A stretch of DNA of 64,000 nucleotides. It comes from Sabethes cyaneus. Lineage: Eukaryota > Arthropoda > Insecta > Diptera > Culicidae. The position numbers were made by a program, and so were the translations under genes. Below the pieces are notes generated by a model. The model made no database searches. It saw only the letters and a program-made list of their open reading frames with translations, and was not told the DNA's origin. This document shows, one piece after another, positions 45,336 through 56,366 of the stretch. Each line of letters opens with the position of its first letter. The stretch's first letter is position 1. Where the stretch lies: the NCBI RefSeq assembly GCF_943734655.1, contig NC_071354.1, positions 77,847,838-77,911,837 of the forward strand, in the 5' to 3' direction.

Positions 45336-46852
45336 ATCCGAGCAAAACATCTATCGTCTTATTTTCAAGACGTAGAAATACCAATGGAGCTCGCGCTCTG
45401 CGCTTTTACGATTCGGATGTTGATGTTGTGAACGAAGTGAAGTACGTGGGGTTGATTCTCAACTCCAAGCTTGACTGGTCCACAAATATTGATTTCCGAA
45501 TTAAAAAAGCGTGCATGGCCTTTGGGCAATGTAGACGAGCAATTGGCAACTCTTGGGGGCTTAAACCCAAATACATACACTGGTTATACACGGTCGTTGT
45601 CAGACCAATACTGGCGTATGGTTGTCTTGTATGGTGGCAGAGAGGGGAAGTTGTGACTGTCCAGACAAAGCTAAACCATCTTCAAAGGATGTGTTTAATG
45701 GCAATGTCTGGTGCATTTACTACAACTCCTACTGCCGCCCTAGAAGCTATTTTCACTATTAAACCTCTACACTTCCACCTGAAGCAAGAGGCACTAATAT
45801 GTGCTTATCGACTACACGCGATTGGCCTTTGGCAGTCTGTGGACGGTTCCACTGGTCATACTCGATTGTGGTCGCAAATTGTTGCTGAGGACAAGTTTGC
45901 CCTTGCTCCTAGCGATGTAACGCTCATGCGTACTTTCCCGTATAGGACTTTCTCAAGTGACTTTCCTCCTAGAGAGGATTGGATGTCAGGCTACATGGAA
46001 AGGAAAATTTCCGACTATGTGGTCTGTTATACCGATGGTTCCTTGTACGAAGGTCGCGCGGGTGCTGGTGTTTACTGCCGTGAGCTAGAATTGGAGGAAT
46101 CCTATTCGTTGGGTAGTTACTGCACCGTTTTTCAAGCTGAAATCTTTGCAATTATGTGCGGAGCTCAGTTTGCACTTCAGAAAGAACTGATAGGCAAGAT
46201 TATCTACTTCTGTTCTGACAGTCAAGCCGCTATAAAAGCCCTTTGTGCGGCTAATTCTAAATCTAAAACAGTCATCGCCTGCCACACCCAATTAGAAGAA
46301 CTAAGCATTCTAAATGCCGTTCATCTGGTTTGGGTTCCTGGCCATTCTGGTATAACCGAAAATGAATGGGCTGATGAACTAGCAAGATCTGGAGCAGAAA
46401 AGTCGGTTTTCGGACCGGAACCTGCTTTACCAATTGCGGCATGTTGGATAAAACAAAAGATTCGATCTTGGTTTTCATCTGAACATGTACGTTATTGGGA
46501 AAATCTTGAAACTTGTCGTCAAACGAAAAGTTTCATTGTTAAGCCTTGTGAGAAGGTTGCGAAATTTCTTTTGCAATACTCAAAGGTAAATTGCAGTATT
46601 CTTGTCAGATCACTGACTGGTCACTGCAGACTAAATTATCATATGGCTACGATTCAGCGAGCTGAATCGTTTCATTGTAATTTATGTGAATCCGACTACG
46701 GTACACCATATCACGTAATTTGCAACTGTCCTGCAGTAGCACAATTGCGTCATAGGATCTTTGGATCCTACGTCTTAAATGAATCGGATTTTAGGAAACT
46801 AAAATTACGAGACATTTTGATGTTCCTTACCGAAAGCGGTATTGAGCTATAA
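45336..46852 (+). pseudogene. LOA-type LINE ORF2 C-terminal part: RT thumb, RNase H, zinc-knuckle-like end
   Basis: About 505 uninterrupted codons follow the insertion junction; the open frame also runs back through the flanking repeat to 45200 by chance. Numbered from that 45200 start: NPSKTSIVLFSRRR (46-59), KYVGLILNSKLDW (81-93) and VRPILAYGCLVWW (134-146). The RNase H domain follows with catalytic D279 (YTDGS), E314, D340 (CSDSQA), H382 (VPGHSG) and D392. All are present. The last 70 codons have CNLCESDYGTPYHVICNC, a CCHC-like block. The FADD box and endonuclease are absent by truncation. Confidence 0.9.
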
Positions 46853-47128
46853 GCTCTTATTTATCATGAGTATACCCCCCAGGGGGTGTACTTTTGATAA
46901 GTTAACTACCAAGGATTGCAGTATCCCTTCGGGGGTACAAAAATCTCTCGGTATATATATGTTTGTGTTTGTCCAAATTCCTCATCCACCCCTTCCTATT
47001 CCTCCTGTTTTCCTTCCCGTCCTCATCAGGTAAATGATGACACGGGCAAGATGGGCAAGGCACAAATCTTCCACATGATTGTGAGGAACGTGCTGCTCGA
47101 GCCAAAGATGCTGATACCTGCTACCTGA
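45336..47128 (+). mobile_element. LOA-type LINE with RNase H, 5'-truncated
   Basis: This 1793-bp element contains the end of reverse transcriptase, an RNase H domain, a C-terminal Cys/His block and a 3' UTR. The 3' UTR has a perfect small hairpin (TACCCCCC / GGGGGTGTA around 46871-46891) and ACGGGCAAGATGGGCAAGGC (47041-47060). The RT-plus-RNase H layout and RT text resemble the LOA/Lian group of mosquitoes and flies. It is flanked by the 305-bp repeat. Confidence 0.87.
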
Positions 47129-47433
47129 TAAACAATCAAGAATTGGGCGATTCTTTTTGGCAGTAATTTGGGGTTTTGCACATTAACCATTGGGCTGAAC
47201 ACCTTGAATGATTCTTCCGAGTCTCAAGTGTTATACGGCCGCAAAATCTGCACTGCGTAAGGCCACAGTAAGACGCATCAACCTTGTCACCTTTGATGTG
47301 CCTCTGCAATATCTGGGAAACTGTGACATTTCCAGATCCAGGAGAAAATTGACATCCACATTATACTGGAGCAAATCATCAGGACCTAAACTAGGGTTTG
47401 AAATGGGGAAGGCAACTGAGAAGAAGCGTCGAA
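47129..47433 (+). repeat. Right copy of the 305-bp direct repeat
   Basis: It begins TAAACAATCAAGAATTGGGC directly after the LINE 3' end and stops at CGTCGAA. The flank then differs from the left copy's continuation (LINE versus ordinary DNA). It differs from the left copy at four sites (about 47187, 47209, 47284 and 47367). Confidence 0.93.
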
Positions 47434-47840
47434 CATAGCCAAGTCACTACCTAGCGCCTCCACGTGGCCAATGGGAAATAGCCGAAATCATGTGAGGCCG
47501 GAGAGGATTTTGACGCGTCGTTCGAACACACAAACCATCACGCGAGTTGAGTTTGTACGGCGAACTTATGTATCGCGGAGGTCTATGCTGGAAGGAGTGT
47601 CTTATATTCCCGTGACAAAGTTCTGGTGCCAACCGCCGATTTTCACCACAACGGGTGTGTTTTTTTTATGTTTCTGTGTGTCTCTGACTCTGTCGCGGTG
47701 CTCAGCTCCTATCACAATGCAATCGATACTAGTACATTCTTCCCACCAAACGCTCCTCCACCTTTAATAAAAATAGTTTACGTTGGACCGCGACCGAGTC
47801 AGAAACAAGTACAACAGAAAAAAACAAATCGCCTTACCGA
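47434..47840. other. Unclassified DNA, no gene seen
   Basis: No recognisable coding or repeat signature; the 98-codon frame 47471-47767 is not recognised. Confidence 0.35.
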
Positions 47841-48260
47841 TTTAAACACGAATTTAAGTTCGAACGGGGAATCAGTTCTATTGTACGCCTGCGAGACAAG
47901 TTATGTATAGGTAAAGACAACGCTTCAACCGCCAGACTTCGTCAATCGTTACCTAGGTTAAATCATTCCGGATTGATTACCTTACATTTGGATCTCCAAT
48001 TCGAAACTTCTTCGTCAATTTTCCCAGAACCGGAGAGAAACAAAATCTTAGGAGCATAGGTGGAGGTGGAGGTGGATCAGAGGTACCTTAAGATTTAAGG
48101 TTAAGATTAAGAAAATAAGCGAACAAAATCAGTAGGGAAGTACTCCACTGGAATCTGCAGGGACAGTGCAGAAGAGGCGGACCCAGAAACGAGCAGATGG
48201 TGGGTCTTCAGCTAACCTAGCCCACTAGAAGGCAGGAGCGAGGTTTTTGGCTTGGGCAGT
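47840..48260 (+). pseudogene. RTE-type LINE relic (same lineage as 42283-43920)
   Basis: In shifting + frames the text NLSSNGESVLLYACETSYV, DFVNRYL and later WNLQGQCRRGGPRNE aligns with VKSVLLYACETC, FFNRCLRYI and WNPQGQRRRGRPRG of the 42-kb copy, in the same order. It is short, old and full of indels. Confidence 0.6.
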
Positions 48261-48453
48261 AAAGAAATACTTTTCGTTGGTATTAAACTGCTTGGAGTTG
48301 AGAAAGCTACGAAGCGTATATAATTTGTAAACTTTTCACACCCTACGTTCGCTTAATGGGGATTCCGGCTTTTAGAATCTCGGGAATTCCTATTTCATTT
48401 CCTTTACCAAGTTATACGAATCTTGGGGACTCGCCTGTTGGATTCTCATACTA

Positions 48454-48764
48454 CCCAGGTAACCAATAAGCATTAAAATAAGCAGTAAATCAGACGTTTA
48501 TTAGCATCCCTGGCGTTTTATACTGCAGGTTGTTGTTTATCAGCTTTTTGACTGCATAACTGTTGTAAATTGGCATCCACAATTCTATTTAAATTCTTCT
48601 TGTTGGTAACTAGCTGCAAATAAGCATTGTCAGCACTATAAGAGGGCTAGCAGTAAATTAGCCGCATATTTGGCCAAAATAGCATTTAAGTAGCATTTAA
48701 GGCAACTTAAATGCTTATTGGTTTGCTTTTAAATTGCATTGCAAATGCTTATTGGTTACCTGGG
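48454..48764. mobile_element. TA-flanked MITE, 311 bp, young copy
   Basis: Terminal inverted repeats CCCAGGTAACCAATAAGCAT are perfect for at least 20 bp and are flanked by TA (48452-48453 and 48765-48766). A second, diverged copy lies at 60766-61079. The interior shares TTTTATACTGCA-G-TG, CTGTAAATTGG and ATTGTCAGCACTATAA-AGGG with that copy. No transposase. Confidence 0.92.
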
Positions 48765-49950
48765 TAGAATCCTGGTTCTATAAGCAAAGCATTCTGTACG
48801 AATCATATACATAATTCCACACACGATTCCAATGCAAGGAATCCCAGAGATTCTGTGCGAATCTCTTTGGTTCGTCCATGTGTGTATTTTTTGGTAACAA
48901 GCACTATGACGTGAGAGAGATTAATTATTATACTGCCCAAGTAGCACACTTTAGGTTCATTTAGTTGAAGCAACCGGATTACGACTGAAATTAGTCATAA
49001 TTCGGTTACCACAACTACTTTATAACAACCGTGCTAGTATGGTGGCAAAACATTTTGGCATAGCAGCGTCGCTTCTAACTGAGATATGTCACCTTAAATG
49101 TAAAGTGTGACCAAGCAAAAGATATGCCGATATTCATGGAATTTTTAGAGTTAAAAAAGTAGATATTGCGGAGATTCCACCTTTTTAGACTCCCACGCGA
49201 AAATTGTTAGCGTGGTTATGTCCTGCGTGTCCACACATGCTTGCAATTTAGTAGTTTGAACCATTAGTATTCTGTTATCGACACCCCACTGCACCACTCT
49301 TTGCTTGACAAGCATATTTTCAATGTTTTTGGTAAGTACAGGATAATTGTTAGTAAAATATTAATTTGCGTAGGACTCGTAAAATTGTTGCAAGACACAA
49401 TTACAGTGATGAAATTACTTTCTAATACACACTGGACAAGGCGAATGGAATTAAAATTAAGAACGTTGAGACGCGCTTAGTAGGTGTAGATCTAAATACT
49501 GATAAAAATCCTGATCAATAAATCGATCAAAGCTATTTTCTAAGCAGAATTAGTGTATTGAATTGAGTTTATATCGCTCGCCAATCCGTATTGATTTTAT
49601 GAGCAAGTGCTTGTTAGACCCAATCGTCAACCGAGCAACAGTAAAATCACGTGTAGGAGTTTCGTCTATAAATAATGAACTAAACATAAACCAGTATTGT
49701 CTAACTTTCCTCAATTGGTTTACTGTTTTGCATAGTTAACCTAGTAATAAAAGTGCCAGATAATATTGGGCAAGATTTTCTAAAATTGTACGAAATAATC
49801 TGCTCATGCCATCGAAACTACTGTGACTAATTTTATTCATCCTGCTAGTGCGAAAAAATTTTCCTAGAGACATCCATTACACAATTAGCTTTATTGGTAC
49901 ACAAAATTCACATTTGTTCCTGGAAACTGCACAACATTATACAGACGTCA
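48765..49950. other. AT-rich DNA, no gene seen
   Basis: A CCCAAGTAGCACAC stretch at 48953 may be one end of an unresolved short repeat (compare 3152 and 29933). Nothing else is supported. Confidence 0.4.
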
Positions 49951-49959
49951 TAAAGACGA

Positions 49960-51480
49960 TACGACGCACAATATCGGAAAAACACACACACCGAGTTTTC
50001 GTCCCAGCTTCATTTGGCTCAGCCGGTTGCCCTCTATCCCTCACCCGTCCGTACCTCCTTCCCCTCCCATTGCATATTTTCTCGACACAGTTTTAACGAC
50101 AGTACCGTACCGAAAAATACACGCCAAAAAGGCCAACCGAAGCGGGCTGAAAACTCTAATTAGAGCAAACACATGCAGCAAAGGCCGTCGTCGTGCAGAG
50201 CTTATGCAGAGGTACTATTTTCTAAATTTGAAATATTTACATTTTCCACGAGACTTTTCGGTCGTTACGCATGGGACCGTTCGGGGAGGAAAACACATGC
50301 AGAAGCCGTATACGACTGACGTAGGTGTGGGACGGACAGCAAAAGTGGCGCATTAGCGCGAATATTGCTATTTTGCACTGTCAAACACATTTTTACCGAG
50401 CGATAGCTGCCAGCAGGAAACATGATTCATCAATACTGGCGATGTCCCTGGCTGTGCCCGGGGGGGCACACTTGTTAAGATTCATTTCGTTTTTCTTTAA
50501 AGGTGTTTTCTTCGTAATTACGTTTTCGTAGTGACGAAAGCAGGGAAAACCGCCACACCGGCCGGTCGGCCAGCCAGCCAGCAGTCGGTTTGTGTAGTTG
50601 GAATTAGTTCTATATTTAGCCTTGGCAGCGCAATCGAAGAAATATCTTCACCGTGCAGGAAATACGACGGAGACCTGAAACCAAAACACACGTTATTTAG
50701 ACCAAATCGGACTGTGAATAGGTTTGTGTTTTTTTCGTTTTTAGCGAAAAAATCGTTCTATGTACATACGCTCTTTGTGTGAATTTACGATGTTTGTTTC
50801 AGTGCGGTGGCACCTACCCCCTGGTAGCAGGTTAATAACGATCTTCGGAATGGGCAACGTGATTAGCGTAATTTATGGAAGTCTCCTAATCCCCCCCAGG
50901 GGCGACTTATGAATGGACTGCAGTTAAAAATAAACATTCTAATCTCTCACATGAAAATGGTATCGAATAGCTTCCGACGATGTGGACTGGGAAATCAAGA
51001 TCCTAGGCGTCAACGGGTTAGAACTGACGGCACCGATGGCGATGATCAGCAGCGAGTCGATTGTATGACAGTTTTCGGGCGGATTGGCAATGCACAGAAT
51101 AGGCGGATGTCAGAGGCAGCCGAAAAGATTCACTTCTTTCAGAACGGCGGCGGCGGCGGCTAGCCGTGGTTTTACTGCCGCATTTACTGGCTATGAGATG
51201 CTGGCAGAGCGCGTAGGAGTTTGGCTTTCGGTTGCCTTGCCTGTATGTAACCGACAACGACGACGACGACGGTGTTTATATGTAGCACGCTCGCCATTTA
51301 GAGCAGAAAATGGGATGACGTAACTCAGGGACAGTAAAATGTCCGAGACGGAATAGCGCGAGCCGAGGAGTGTGTGTGCTTGTTTCGACGATGATGTTTA
51401 GGTTTCCGCGGAGAAGAAGAAAACATGAGCTGCTTGAAAGTCGTCGTCGTTTATTGGTGGGAAGACGTGTCTGTTCAAAC
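49960..51480. other. GC-richer, apparently single-copy block; no supported gene
   Basis: It resembles the other GC-richer islands: CG dinucleotides, polyC and polyG tracts (near 50458 and 50890), and short trinucleotide runs (CGGCGGCGGCGGC at 51147, GACGACGACGACGACG near 51257). Frames of 60-110 codons exist on both strands, but none is recognisable. Confidence 0.35.
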
Positions 51481-51859
51481 AATATGCCAGAGAATATTTA
51501 ATATTAAGCAAAGCAAAAAAAGGTGGTTATACCTCACAGACATCAAGATTAAATATACATAATAGTCAGAAAATTTGCAAAACACTGCCATGGTGGGGGT
51601 AGCACTTATTTATTTTGAAAATTTCAATTTATATTTACTCAGAAAGATTCATATTCTATTTATAATGGAACCTACTTGTCATTTCTGAGACTATCTGAGA
51701 ATACTATAATTTAATATTGACATGAAAATTAAGTACTCTTCAGAGGTAAAAGATCTCCAGTCATCCGAAACATCCTTATTAATCCATATTTGTTGAAACG
51801 TTTTACACAACTTTAAAATATATTGCTGCTGTGAAGTTCACAAGTCAAAAACATACATA

Positions 51860-51878
51860 CATACATACATAATTCAAT
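51860..51878. repeat. ACAT microsatellite
   Basis: ACATACATACATACATACAT is a short perfect run. Confidence 0.9.
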
Positions 51879-52144
51879 TCACCAGAAGTTATCGGCCAGG
51901 TCAGGCATACTCTCTAGGCCATTACAAATATTTTTTAAAGTTTTTGTCCTTTATCATTATCAACGCACAGTTGTCTAAAAGGGCGAAAAGCGGAACTTTG
52001 TTCCTAGTGTCTTTTGTTTTCATTTTATCATTTATGGTCTTCAGCACTTTTGTTCATATGAATATCCCCCTTAATATAAAACTGTCAAAAGTTCGTCATT
52101 GCTATAGTAAGCAATGAAAAAAAAAATAACTTTTTTTATGTTAG

Positions 52145-52435
52145 GAAATATAGACATAGTTTCTTCGGCTAAGTTGTAAATATTGTAACCAGCAACTTTG
52201 CTGAAGAAATAAAATTTCGATCTTTATCGAGTGCTGAACTATAGGGCATATTTTTTAAAACTTTTTGAAAAATTGATTTTTCATACTTAGCTTTTGTTAG
52301 TTACATTTTACAAGAATACAATGTTCTAGGCAATTAACGAAACTTTAAAAATACACGTTTTTGCAGAAGCCCGCAAATCTCTTAGACCTTTACTTGCTGA
52401 GTTATCGCATATTCAAGCTTTAAATTTCCATAGCT
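52145..52435 (+). repeat. Dispersed repeat, first of two local copies
   Basis: Shared order with the second copy at 52640-52910: GTTTCTTCGG, TTTGCTGAAGAAAT, TTTC-ATCT-TATCGA, TTTTTCATACTTAGCTT-TGTT, ATTTTACA-GAATA, AATACACGTTT and AAATCTCT-GGACCTTT. The two copies are strongly diverged, so the duplication is old. Confidence 0.8.
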
Positions 52436-52639
52436 TCACCATGGGGTAAAATGGGGCAAGCAAATTTAGGAAATCAGCGCTTCGTCTTAAAGCTAAAGTC
52501 GAGTACTATAAACTTGTATGGGTTCCGCTTGCCCCCAACCACCCAATTGAGAGTACAGCAAACATACGTTTTATGTGTTTCGCGTTCGCTAATGGCTCGA
52601 TACACGTCCATTTTGTTGTGTTAGATAGATTAGATAGAC

Positions 52640-52910
52640 ACATGGTTTCTTCGGTAAAGATATAGAAAATATAAAGACGAACAATTTTGCTGAAGAAATG
52701 ACATTTCTATCTCTATCGAATGCAGAGCTGTAGAGCATTTTATTCAGAAATTCTTCAAAAATAAGTTTTTCATACTTAGCTTATGTTGGTTGCATTTTAC
52801 AGGAATATATGGTTTTAGGCGATTATTGAAGGACTCAAAATACACGTTTCTTCAGAAGATTTCAAATCTCTAGGACCTTTCCTTACAAAGTTATCGCTTT
52901 TGGTTCGTGA
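52640..52910 (+). repeat. Dispersed repeat, second local copy
   Basis: Same blocks in the same order and orientation as 52145-52435, about 490 bp downstream. The intervening 200 bp contains an inverted pair GGGGCAAGC / GCTTGCCCC (52453-52537). Confidence 0.8.
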
Positions 52911-54010
52911 AGTTAAATGGAAAAATAAAGCTTAAGGCGGAACCGAAAGTGGCTAACGTTATTGTGTTAGTGCGACAAACACTGTACTGTACATCTCATG
53001 TGTTCGTTAAAAACCTAAACGTTTATTTGAATATTGCATTAGTATTGGTAATATATGTCAAATAGCGGAGCTTGCAAACATAAACAGCTGATCCGCAGCC
53101 AACCGCAGTGACTACAAACATCCCGAAAAAGGGTTTGTTTTCTTTATCAAGGCATTCCGATTTAATCAAAATTAACAGCAGCAACTGAATAATGCGTAGG
53201 ATCACTAGGATGTTTAATTAATCCGCTTGCATCGGATTGCCTTTTTGATTCCTGCGTTTGCGTTTTGTTTATTTACTTCACTCTAAGCTCATCGATGCGG
53301 CGAAAGTTGAAAGCTCTTTAAAAGCTCATTGATGTGACGAAAGTTTGATACTGTGTTGCTGCTTTTTCGGAAATCGCTAGTTCAACGAAATATATGCGTA
53401 ACCAAATATCTATTAATTAATTCCAAATTATACATTGGTCGCTTTTATGAACACGTAATGATCGATATGATCAGTTAAATTTATTTTCCATTAGCAATTA
53501 TGTTTTGCTGAGCGTTTATTGATACATAGCAGATCGATAAATTGAATTACAAGTTTTAGGAAATTATAACAGCGCTGGAAGCACTGATTACGTGGCGAAA
53601 GCGTGCTCTGCCAATACAGATGCATTTTTAAGGCGCAAAACAATACATGCTTCGAATGGTAGCCATTTACCCAGCCATCTTTGAGCCACTTTCGGTTTCC
53701 CCTTAAATAAGCGATAACTATATTTTGTCATTCATTCGATCACACAAAGGTTCGGTGAAGTTCAGGTCTGACTGGGATAGGATGTCGTCAAGTGGTATAA
53801 GGAGAACAAGAACAATTTCATTGAAAAAACTATCAATCCACTGCAGGGTGGTGGCCAGAAAAGTTTCTTGGGAGGGGTTTTACAAAAAAAATTGGACATA
53901 ACCTAACCTTAAGCAGTTCATTGAAGAAATGGGAAATTATTTTCAGTTAAAAGCTATTTAGGTTGAAATTGAGTGTTTTTCATTTGGCAAAAAAATCGAA
54001 TTGAAATAAA
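52911..54010. other. AT-rich DNA, no gene seen
   Basis: No coding or terminal-repeat signature could be supported. Confidence 0.4.
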
Positions 54011-54029
54011 ATCAGACAAATGTTAAAAT

Positions 54030-54100
54030 TTAGCCTCTCAGTTGGCATCGAGGTATGTTGTGTGTTCGAATCTCGGCTGGGGGAGGCTGTAAAAGTCCAT
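54030..54100 (+). mobile_element. Feilai-like SINE head fragment
   Basis: The text TAGCCTCTCAGTTGGCATCG, then GTATGTTGTGTGTTCGAATC, then CGGCTGG-GGAGGCTGT, matches the SINE head and B box followed by the first body block. The rest of the SINE is missing; an RTE fragment follows directly. Confidence 0.6.
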
Positions 54101-54114
54101 AAGTTCGAGCCTCT

Positions 54115-54487
54115 TCGGCCAGGGTCGAAACAAGCTAACAATTTAGCCTGCATGCTTTTCAAGATCGCTCTTGAGGGGGTAATTCGAAAAGCGAATATCG
54201 AAAAAAGAAGTTTGATTTTCAGTAAATGTAGCAAACTACGCAGGCTACGCGTTTTGATATTAAAACCAGAAACTTTGTCACGGCGTAGGCCATTTGCGCT
54301 AGACTGAAAGCGGAGGCTAGGAGGATTGGGTTTAAAATAAATGCGTCGAAGACCAAATACCTGTATGGAAGAGGCTCAAACGAGAGCAACGTGCGCTTTT
54401 CGCGGACGGCAATTGTTGGCAGCGACGAACCAGAAATGGTAGATGAGCTCGTGTATGTGGGATCGCTGGTGGCCACGGACAGCAACA
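54115..54487 (+). pseudogene. RTE-type LINE reverse transcriptase fragment
   Basis: Shifted + frames read ACMLFKIALEGVIRKANIE, then KAEARRIGFKINASKTKYLYGRGSNESN and MVDELVYVGSLVATDSNT. These align with the copies at 57640-59085 and 59400-60440 (for example GSLVTADNDTSREI). The fragment stops abruptly at 54487, where the CR1 tail begins. The FADD box region is scrambled. Confidence 0.78.
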
Positions 54488-54489
54488 CA

Positions 54490-56210
54490 AATGTGTTTAT
54501 GTTTATTGAATATAATCATCCGATCTAATTGATCTTAATGATCTTGGGGTGGGGAAAAGCCGTCTTGATATTCTCAAGAGGCATAAAAACCCCACCATCT
54601 TTTAGGCACATACATACATATATCAAACTATAAAAAATTACAAATAATATAGTAGTCATAAACAATTAAATTAAAACGTCCTACACATAATACACCACTA
54701 GTCAAAAATTCTTGTTGTCTTCAGCTTGTTTTTGAAGGAAGCAGTAGTTTCGTGAAAGTCGAATAGTTCGATGACCTCATCAAAAGTTCGTTGGAGCCTG
54801 GTTATTGGTTCGTTATTGCCATATTGACTACTGTGGAATGGTAAATGGATTAGGCTACGTTGACGTAACGGCCGTTCAGGCGTGTTGAACTGGAAACGTG
54901 ACAGCAGGGCGGGCAGTCAACTTCGCCTTTCAGAATTTTGGCGGCAAATGTGGCCTGGGCAATTTTCCGACGTGTAAGCAGTGTATTTAATTTGATCAGT
55001 TGACACCGATCAGCATACGAGGGCAGGTTATTGGCATCTCTCCAAGGTAATCGTTGTAGAGTAAACCGAACGAATCGCTTTTGTATTTGTTCTATACGGT
55101 CGTTCCAGTACTCCTGATATGGGCCCCAAACAATGCAAGCAGTTTCTAGGAGAGGTCTTACCAAAGCGCAGTACAACGATCGAAAGCACAATGGATCACT
55201 GAACTCGTTACAAACTTTTTTGATAAACCCAAGCTGGCCGTTTGCTTTCTGTATGATGATCGATCGATGCGTATCAGGGAATAAAATTTTCACTCGCATG
55301 TAGGATAAACATATTTCGCTCACCCATTCTTCTCACATGACAACTAGATGTTGGAGTTATCTGTTCGTATAAAGCGGAAGAAAAACATTTTTCCGCTAAA
55401 GAAAGAGAGTTGATAATATTTCGTTTCATTTTTTCCTGAAAAACATTTATCCTCTCTCACTAAAGGCATAATAAATAAATATCGCAGGTAGACTTGGCGC
55501 GAAAATCTAATGCAATAATAGGTATATAACAGAAAACCATGGTGATACTCAAATACATAAACTCGGTTGTTTTATTTCACTCTCTTGTTGGCTGGTTGTT
55601 TGGTAAATTCAATAGTAACCTGTGCATTTTCGTCTCTGGAAAAAGGCTGATACAGCTTTATCCTCTCACACAAAGAGAGGATAAACTCGTGTTACGAAAA
55701 TTTAAAAACTAAACAAATCATGATCGTGTATTCCTTGGGATAAATGAAAGTCTTGGTAGCCCATGCTCACGAACGACAATACATGGGTATAAAACATTCT
55801 CGTTTCACATTTGTTCAGTTTTTATTCGTAGTAGGCAAAATTCATAGATTATCGCGCGTTTGAGAGGATAAATTGAATGCCTGATGCGTATCAAAAGTCA
55901 ATTTATTATCCAATGTAACGCCTAGGTCTTTTACTTCATGAACTCTTGCCAAACAACTACCTTCGATGTAATAGTCGTGAAGTATTGGATTTTTACAACG
56001 CGTGAATGATACAACACAGCATTTCTCGACACTTATGATAATACGGTTCCACTTGCACCACTCAACAAAACGATGAAGAATATTCTGAAGCTCACGGCAA
56101 TCTTCAGTTTTTCTAATAACCAAGAAAATTTTCAGGTCGTCAGCATACAGCAAGCGGCATCCATCGGGAAGCAGAAAACAAACATCATTCACGTATAATA
56201 AAAATATTCC
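54490..56210 (-). pseudogene. CR1/Jockey-type LINE 3' half (RT palm to 3' tail), interrupted by an insertion
   Basis: Reading on -: FLLYVNDVCFLLPDGCRLLYADDLKIF with the catalytic YADD (56210-56120), WNRIIISVEKCCVVSFTR, and VKDLGVTLDNKLTFDTH up to the insertion at 55882. After it come RSIIIQKANGQLGFIKKVC, LYCALVRPLLETACIVWGPY and QKRFVRFTLQRLPWRDANNLPSYADRC. A shifted frame gives YGNNEPITRLQRTFDEVIELFDFHETT near 54750. An AATAAACATAAACA tail lies near 54495. It is fused upstream to R1 sequence at about 56210. Confidence 0.85.
55277..55882. mobile_element. Non-autonomous AT-rich insertion, 606 bp, with 11-bp flanking duplication
   Basis: GATGCGTATCA lies on both sides (55266-55276 and 55883-55893). 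Removing the insert and one copy restores the CR1 protein text across the junction (DTHRSIII). The motif TTTATCCTCTC or its inverse occurs at 55446, 55657, 55675 and 55862; the middle two form a hairpin (55657-55685). Ends show only weak inverse similarity (AGGGAATAAAATTT versus AGGCATTCAATTTA), so the superfamily is undetermined. Confidence 0.75.
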
Positions 56211-56366
56211 TGGATCGCATCCAATCTTCAAGAATGCCGTCAACTCAACCTCTCTGATAGATTCACCGTAGACTTCCAAGATGATGTCGTCCGCAAAGCC
56301 GACAATCACCACCCTTACCGGGAACTTTAGCTTCGACACCTCGTCATACATGACGTTCCACAACAC
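55842..56366 (-). pseudogene. Chimeric R1-CR1 reverse transcriptase frame
   Basis: One continuous 174-codon frame starts with R1-type text (MLWNVMYDEVSKLKFPV, VVIVGFADDIILEV, EVELT) carrying one FADD box. It crosses a short transition (AFLKIGCDPG) and continues as CR1-type text with a second box (LLYADDLKIFLV). Two catalytic boxes from two LINE clades within about 75 residues cannot be one ancestral protein. The DNA junction is near 56208-56216. Confidence 0.88.

Noticed and set aside
45031..47433. Interpretation of the 305-bp direct repeats as LTRs of an LTR retrotransposon
   Set aside because: No TG...CA ends, no primer-binding site or polypurine tract visible, and the interior is a LINE with RNase H and no gag, protease or integrase.
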